DNA from: CAYNHQ01 sp964397255
GTDB taxonomy: Bacteria; Bdellovibrionota_G; JALEGL01; DATDPG01
Assembly (NCBI GenBank): GCA_964397255.1
Contig: CAYNHQ010000001.1
Coordinates: 62,001 to 126,000 of the forward strand
Length of the DNA stretch: 64,000 nt
Reading direction: 5' to 3'
Shown here one piece after another: positions 60,718 through 64,000 of the stretch (positions within the stretch are counted from its first letter, which is position 1; every line of letters begins with the position of its first letter). Both the position numbers and the translations under genes were made by a program. The notes under the pieces are model-generated. The model ran no database searches. It was given only the letters and a program-made list of their open reading frames with translations, and was not told where the DNA came from.

Positions 60718-62412
60718 CTATTTTAGCACGACTCCAGCCGGGGATTCGCCCAAAGGCTCGACATGGGTGCCGGGATAATAGGCGCCGAGTATTTCGCGAA
60801 AAGACTGCCCGGCTTCGGCCCGGCCGATCGCTCCCATCTGGCAAAGCCCTACGCCGTGGCCATACGCACCCCCTCGAATCGTCACTTCTTGGGGACCTGT
60901 CGCGTCATGCGAAATCTCCAAGATAAAAAGACTGGAGAGAAGACCGCCGAGCTTTTTTCGAATTTCCAATTCGCCATGAATTTTCCTTCTTCCCCTTTGT
61001 GCGATTAACTCCATCTCAAGAACACGTCCGGAAACTCCTCGGCGCGTGACACGGATATCTCGCGGAGAGGAGAGGCCCGATTCCCGAAAGAGCTGCTCAA
61101 TTTGAGGCCGATCGAGTTTCGATTCCCATCGCCAACGGTCGGGACGCAGATTTGCAGCCACTTTGCCACAATAGGAAAGGGGAGGGGAACGAAGCCACCG
61201 AGCCACCGCCTCATCCGAAGAGAGATTTTTCCACTGGGTCTCTAGCGGCTGATCGACGACACCATGAAGATAAGATGCCTCCGGCGGCCCCCAAATGAGG
61301 CGCTTCGGCTCGGTATGCCCTCCGCAAATGGCATGATAGAAGGTTTCTGCGAGTGTTTTTTCGTTCGTTTGAAGAATAAGGCCGTTACTTTCGTCCACGG
61401 CCCGTGACGTCTCGTCTTTTTTGAACCCTTCTCCCCGGTACACCTGGCAATGGGTACTGGCACAAATGAAAAATGGATTTTGTGTATTGGGGGTCGCGGT
61501 GCGAAGCGTGTATGTTCGAGCGACGACCGCCTGCGCTTTGAGAGCCTCCATCGGCGCGGTCGGATAGATCTCGGCGGGAACCACTCCTTTTAAATAATTT
61601 CCGAACGATGTCGATTGTACCATGGAAAGCGTTCCGTTGATTTCAGGCGCCACAAAAAGACGCGGTCCGTAAAGCTCCACGGAGCGTTCTCCTGTCCGTT
61701 CTTCCAACACCATATCGAAAACGGCCACGGGTCCTCGCGGAGAAAGGAGTTCGAGAAGTCCTGAAAAGGGTCTTTCAAACGTACTGTTTTCCGCCCGCAA
61801 AATTCCTCGTGCCATCGGCGGCAATTCCACGCGTGTAATGACGGTACATTCTTTTTCAGTTCGCTCACGGGCTCCTTTGCAGATGGAAGCTGCCGTTTTT
61901 TCCCCGGTGGGAGGAGTAAGAGAAAGAAACCACCGTTGAAACGTCTCTTTTTCCGATGAAACGTCATTGTTGGGAGGGCCGATCCAACGAACCGACGGAT
62001 ATCCTCGGGCGGCCCAGTAATGAAGTGCTTCGTTCTTCGGGTGTTCGTCGAAATGAAGCAAGAGGGAATCCACTGTCGCGAAATACGAAATATGAGGAGG
62101 ACGATCCTGGCCGGTCGATTCCACACTCCAAAGTACACCCGCCGGAGAGGCTACCTCCCAGGAGCCGCTTTCGGAGTAGGCTCGAATTTTCATTGCTTGT
62201 TTCGCCTGAAATCGAAGACTCTTCTTCTCGATCAAGAGGCCGATACGAATCGTAGATCGGTCGCTCGCAGGAAAGTCCCAAGCGCTTCGGTAAAGATCGC
62301 GCAATATTCTTCCTCCTTCCCCAATGGGGGTATCTGGCAGAAGAATAAGTGTCGGCTGCGGAGGAGAGCATGCAGCAATGAGGAGAAGAAAAGGAAGGAG
62401 CCGTCTCTTCAT
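60718..62412 (-). CDS. SpoIID/LytB-domain lipoprotein
   Basis: A 564-residue protein with a lipoprotein signal (LPFLLLIAAC, lipobox IAAC). The SpoIID/LytB domain is C-terminal, with GVVPAEIYPTAPMEALKAQAVVARTYTL, TFYHAICGGHTEP and GAYGHGVGLCQMGAIGRAEAGQSF. SpoIID proteins are lytic transglycosylases or amidase enhancers acting on denuded peptidoglycan. The N-terminal 250 residues are beta-rich and unassigned. Its start overlaps the stop of the upstream pseudouridine synthase gene. Confidence 0.87.
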   Translation of the reverse strand: MKRRLLPFLLLIAACSPPQPTLILLPDTPIGEGGRILRDLYRSAWDFPASDRSTIRIGLLIEKKSLRFQAKQAMKIRAYSESGSWEVASPAGVLWSVESTGQDRPPHISYFATVDSLLLHFDEHPKNEALHYWAARGYPSVRWIGPPNNDVSSEKETFQRWFLSLTPPTGEKTAASICKGARERTEKECTVITRVELPPMARGILRAENSTFERPFSGLLELLSPRGPVAVFDMVLEERTGERSVELYGPRLFVAPEINGTLSMVQSTSFGNYLKGVVPAEIYPTAPMEALKAQAVVARTYTLRTATPNTQNPFFICASTHCQVYRGEGFKKDETSRAVDESNGLILQTNEKTLAETFYHAICGGHTEPKRLIWGPPEASYLHGVVDQPLETQWKNLSSDEAVARWLRSPPLSYCGKVAANLRPDRWRWESKLDRPQIEQLFRESGLSSPRDIRVTRRGVSGRVLEMELIAQRGRRKIHGELEIRKKLGGLLSSLFILEISHDATGPQEVTIRGGAYGHGVGLCQMGAIGRAEAGQSFREILGAYYPGTHVEPLGESPAGVVLK

Positions 62413-63089
62413 AATACTTCTAACACTTGCGCGAGTTTGTCCGGAAGGGGAGAGGAAAAAAGCATTTTTTTCCCCAGACCCGGATGAAAAATTTCGATCG
62501 ATGACGCGTGTAGAAACAATCGCTTTAAATGAAATAGTTTTGCAAACTCTTTGTTCCGCCGAAAATCACCGTACATGCGATCTCCCAAGATCGGGTGATG
62601 GTGCCGCTGGCTCTGAATCCGAAGTTGGTGCGTTTTCCCCGTTCGCGGATGAAATCGCACCAGTGTAGCGGGAGCGTCCGGGTAGCCCCTGGTCACTTCA
62701 TAATGGGTCTCGGCATTTCCCCCCTTTTCAAGTTGATCCTTCCACTCCCCTTTTTTTGGATGGAGGGTTCCCAAAAGAAGCGCGACATATTCCTTTCGAA
62801 CTTTACGATTCTCAAAATGGTCTTTAATGATCTTTGCGACGTTTTCATTTTTTGCGCAGAGAATTACGCCGCTCGTATCGCGATCAAGGCGGTGCAAGAG
62901 ATAGAGAGGCTCGGGCAATAAGAAGGCCTCTTGCTTAAAGTCGTAGGGGGCTCGGAAGACAGCCTTTTCTTCCTTGGGCGTTTTAGCCTGAGGGTTGGGA
63001 TGACTCAAAACACCGTCCGGTTTGCTTAGAACAAGAAGGTCATCATCTTCATACAGAATGGAAACGGAGGGTCGCAAAGAGTCGTACAT
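62409..63089 (-). CDS. RluA-family pseudouridine synthase
   Basis: The enzyme isomerises specific uridines in rRNA or tRNA. With the ATG at 63089 it has 226 residues. It shows the catalytic HRLDRDTSGVILCAKN, with the Asp nucleophile, the C-terminal block HPRTGKTHQLRIQSQ and GDRMYGD. There is no N-terminal S4 domain, as in the smaller RluA/TruC types. The open frame extends 84 codons upstream into a divergent gene, which I do not count. Substrate site is unknown. Confidence 0.88.
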   Translation of the reverse strand: MYDSLRPSVSILYEDDDLLVLSKPDGVLSHPNPQAKTPKEEKAVFRAPYDFKQEAFLLPEPLYLLHRLDRDTSGVILCAKNENVAKIIKDHFENRKVRKEYVALLLGTLHPKKGEWKDQLEKGGNAETHYEVTRGYPDAPATLVRFHPRTGKTHQLRIQSQRHHHPILGDRMYGDFRRNKEFAKLFHLKRLFLHASSIEIFHPGLGKKMLFSSPLPDKLAQVLEVL

Positions 63090-63138
63090 AGAAAGGGGCT
63101 TCAATATAGCGCGAAGTTGCGTATCCTCGAACGGAACA

Positions 63139-64000
63139 ATGCAACGCCTGATTTGGCTCGTTCTTGGACTTACCCTCGGCCTTTTTCTTTTACACGCGGG
63201 GAGTTTTCCGATCGCGTATGGGGACCTCTTCTGGCAAATCAAAGTGGGAGAACTCTTTTGGACGACGAAATCATTTCCACGCATCGATCCGTTCGCTTTC
63301 ACAAGTGTTGGAAAAGATTGGATCGAACATGAGTGGCTCATTGAGCTTTTTTATTATGCCCTCCATTCTCTGGGAGGCCTCTTGGCCATACGAATATTTT
63401 TTGGCCTTCTCTGGACGGTAGGCACGGTTTTCCTCTTTTTAGGTCTCACCCGATCATGGAAAGATCGGCCTCTTGCCTATTTGGCCATTTTGGCTTGGCT
63501 GATATTGATTCCCAGACAATTTGCGCCCGCACCCAGCACAATTTCGATTTGGATGGCCATTGGTTTTGCATTTCTCGTAGCGCCCTGGAAGGAGTTGTCG
63601 TTGTTCCGGTGGGGAGTCGCCATTCTCTATTATTGGGTTTGGTGCAACATGCACGCTGTGGCCCTTCTTGCACTTCCATTTGTATTTGTTTTTGTTTTGG
63701 CTCCTGGGATTTCAAAATTAGAGAGAAAGCGGCGGATTTTACTCTTTATCGGGACGACGGCGGTTTCGTTTCTTAATCCTTACGGATATCACATTCACAT
63801 TTATGGTCTGGTAGGCAGAGATATCAGCGAGACCGTAGATGAATGGAAACCTCTTTTAACCGGCACGTACGTCAATAATTTGGTCAAATGTGCGTTTCTC
63901 GCGCTTTCTTTCACATGCATTGGTCTTTTCATCCATCGAGTTCGTGAGCAAGGCCGAAATTTTCTTTCATCCTTTGAAGCTCCATATGTTGTAGTTTCCC
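63139..64000 (+). CDS. Polytopic membrane protein, 3'-truncated by window edge
   Basis: The frame from the ATG at 63139 is open to the window end (287 codons). It starts with a membrane helix (RLIWLVLGLTLGLFLLHAG) and the block YGDLFWQIKVGELFWTTKSF, RIDPFAFTSVGKDWIEHEWL. This block is common to uncharacterised multi-pass membrane proteins related to glycosyltransferase-C folds. At least six helices follow. Substrate unknown. Divergent from the pseudouridine synthase gene with a 49-bp gap. Confidence 0.7.
   Translation, partial: MQRLIWLVLGLTLGLFLLHAGSFPIAYGDLFWQIKVGELFWTTKSFPRIDPFAFTSVGKDWIEHEWLIELFYYALHSLGGLLAIRIFFGLLWTVGTVFLFLGLTRSWKDRPLAYLAILAWLILIPRQFAPAPSTISIWMAIGFAFLVAPWKELSLFRWGVAILYYWVWCNMHAVALLALPFVFVFVLAPGISKLERKRRILLFIGTTAVSFLNPYGYHIHIYGLVGRDISETVDEWKPLLTGTYVNNLVKCAFLALSFTCIGLFIHRVREQGRNFLSSFEAPYVVVS

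Noticed and set aside
1..64000. tRNA, rRNA, CRISPR and insertion sequences
   Set aside because: No T-loop GGTTCGA pattern in the gaps, no regularly spaced repeats, no transposase or rRNA-like sequence seen by eye.

Overview
The window reads as one chromosomal segment of a Gram-negative bacterium of the broad 'deltaproteobacterial' kind (Bdellovibrionota/Myxococcota-like, probably uncultured). The grounds are a bactofilin gene beside a b'-containing ATP synthase operon, Cys-rich Myxococcus-type disulfide repeats with a MYXO-CTERM-like tail, a kinase/sigma-54-activator fusion, and an MXAN_5187-C-like protein. This placement is inference from protein families. I see no rRNA, tRNA, CRISPR array, insertion sequence or prophage.

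Layout. 1-2.6 kb: the end of a receiver-domain protein, a metzincin lipoprotein and an exported unknown. 2.6-19.3 kb, all on the minus strand: dnaA-dnaN-recF-gyrB, a vapBC toxin-antitoxin pair, then gyrA-cobB-msrP-msrQ-TPR lipoprotein-hemL-atpI-atpB-atpE-dnaJ. 19.7-27.2 kb, plus strand: rpmH-rnpA-yidD-yidC-khpB-mnmE-hexapeptide protein-mnmG. This is the classical replication-origin neighbourhood. DnaA boxes lie between dnaN and dnaA, and two parS sites flank the mnmE stop codon. 28.2-30.8 kb: a small HTH/coiled-coil gene, parA, parB and a YbgC-like thioesterase. 30.9-33.0 kb: a solenoid protein and a DJ-1-type protein. 33.0-39.3 kb: bactofilin followed by atpF'-F-H-A-G-D-C. The F0 a and c subunits are therefore about 30 kb away on the other strand.

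39.6-60.1 kb is the accessory, most interesting part: CutA; a 1087-residue lipoprotein with propeller-like repeats; a 1670-residue cytoplasmic regulator (Ser/Thr kinase, AAA ATPase, TPR, GAF, sigma-54 AAA+ domain, Fis-type HTH); an FN3/PKD/Cys-rich surface protein with a C-terminal sorting-like tail; a parallel beta-helix protein; a 1326-residue lipoprotein; and two prepilin-like proteins (PilX-like and PilW-like). A good sigma-54 promoter precedes the 1326-residue lipoprotein gene. About 125 bp upstream of its predicted start lies the palindrome TGCTCA-N5-TGAGCA. The same palindrome occurs upstream of the regulator gene itself. I propose a one-protein kinase/sigma-54 switch controlling a surface-adhesin and pseudopilin locus. 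60-64 kb: an MXAN_5187-C-like protein, a SpoIID-domain lipoprotein, an RluA-type pseudouridine synthase and the start of a membrane protein cut by the window edge.

Other points of note: recF has no ATG, GTG or TTG between the in-frame dnaN stop and its Walker A motif; the atp operon has a GC-rich leader hairpin; and a perfect 13-bp inverted repeat sits in the leader codons of the PilX-like gene.
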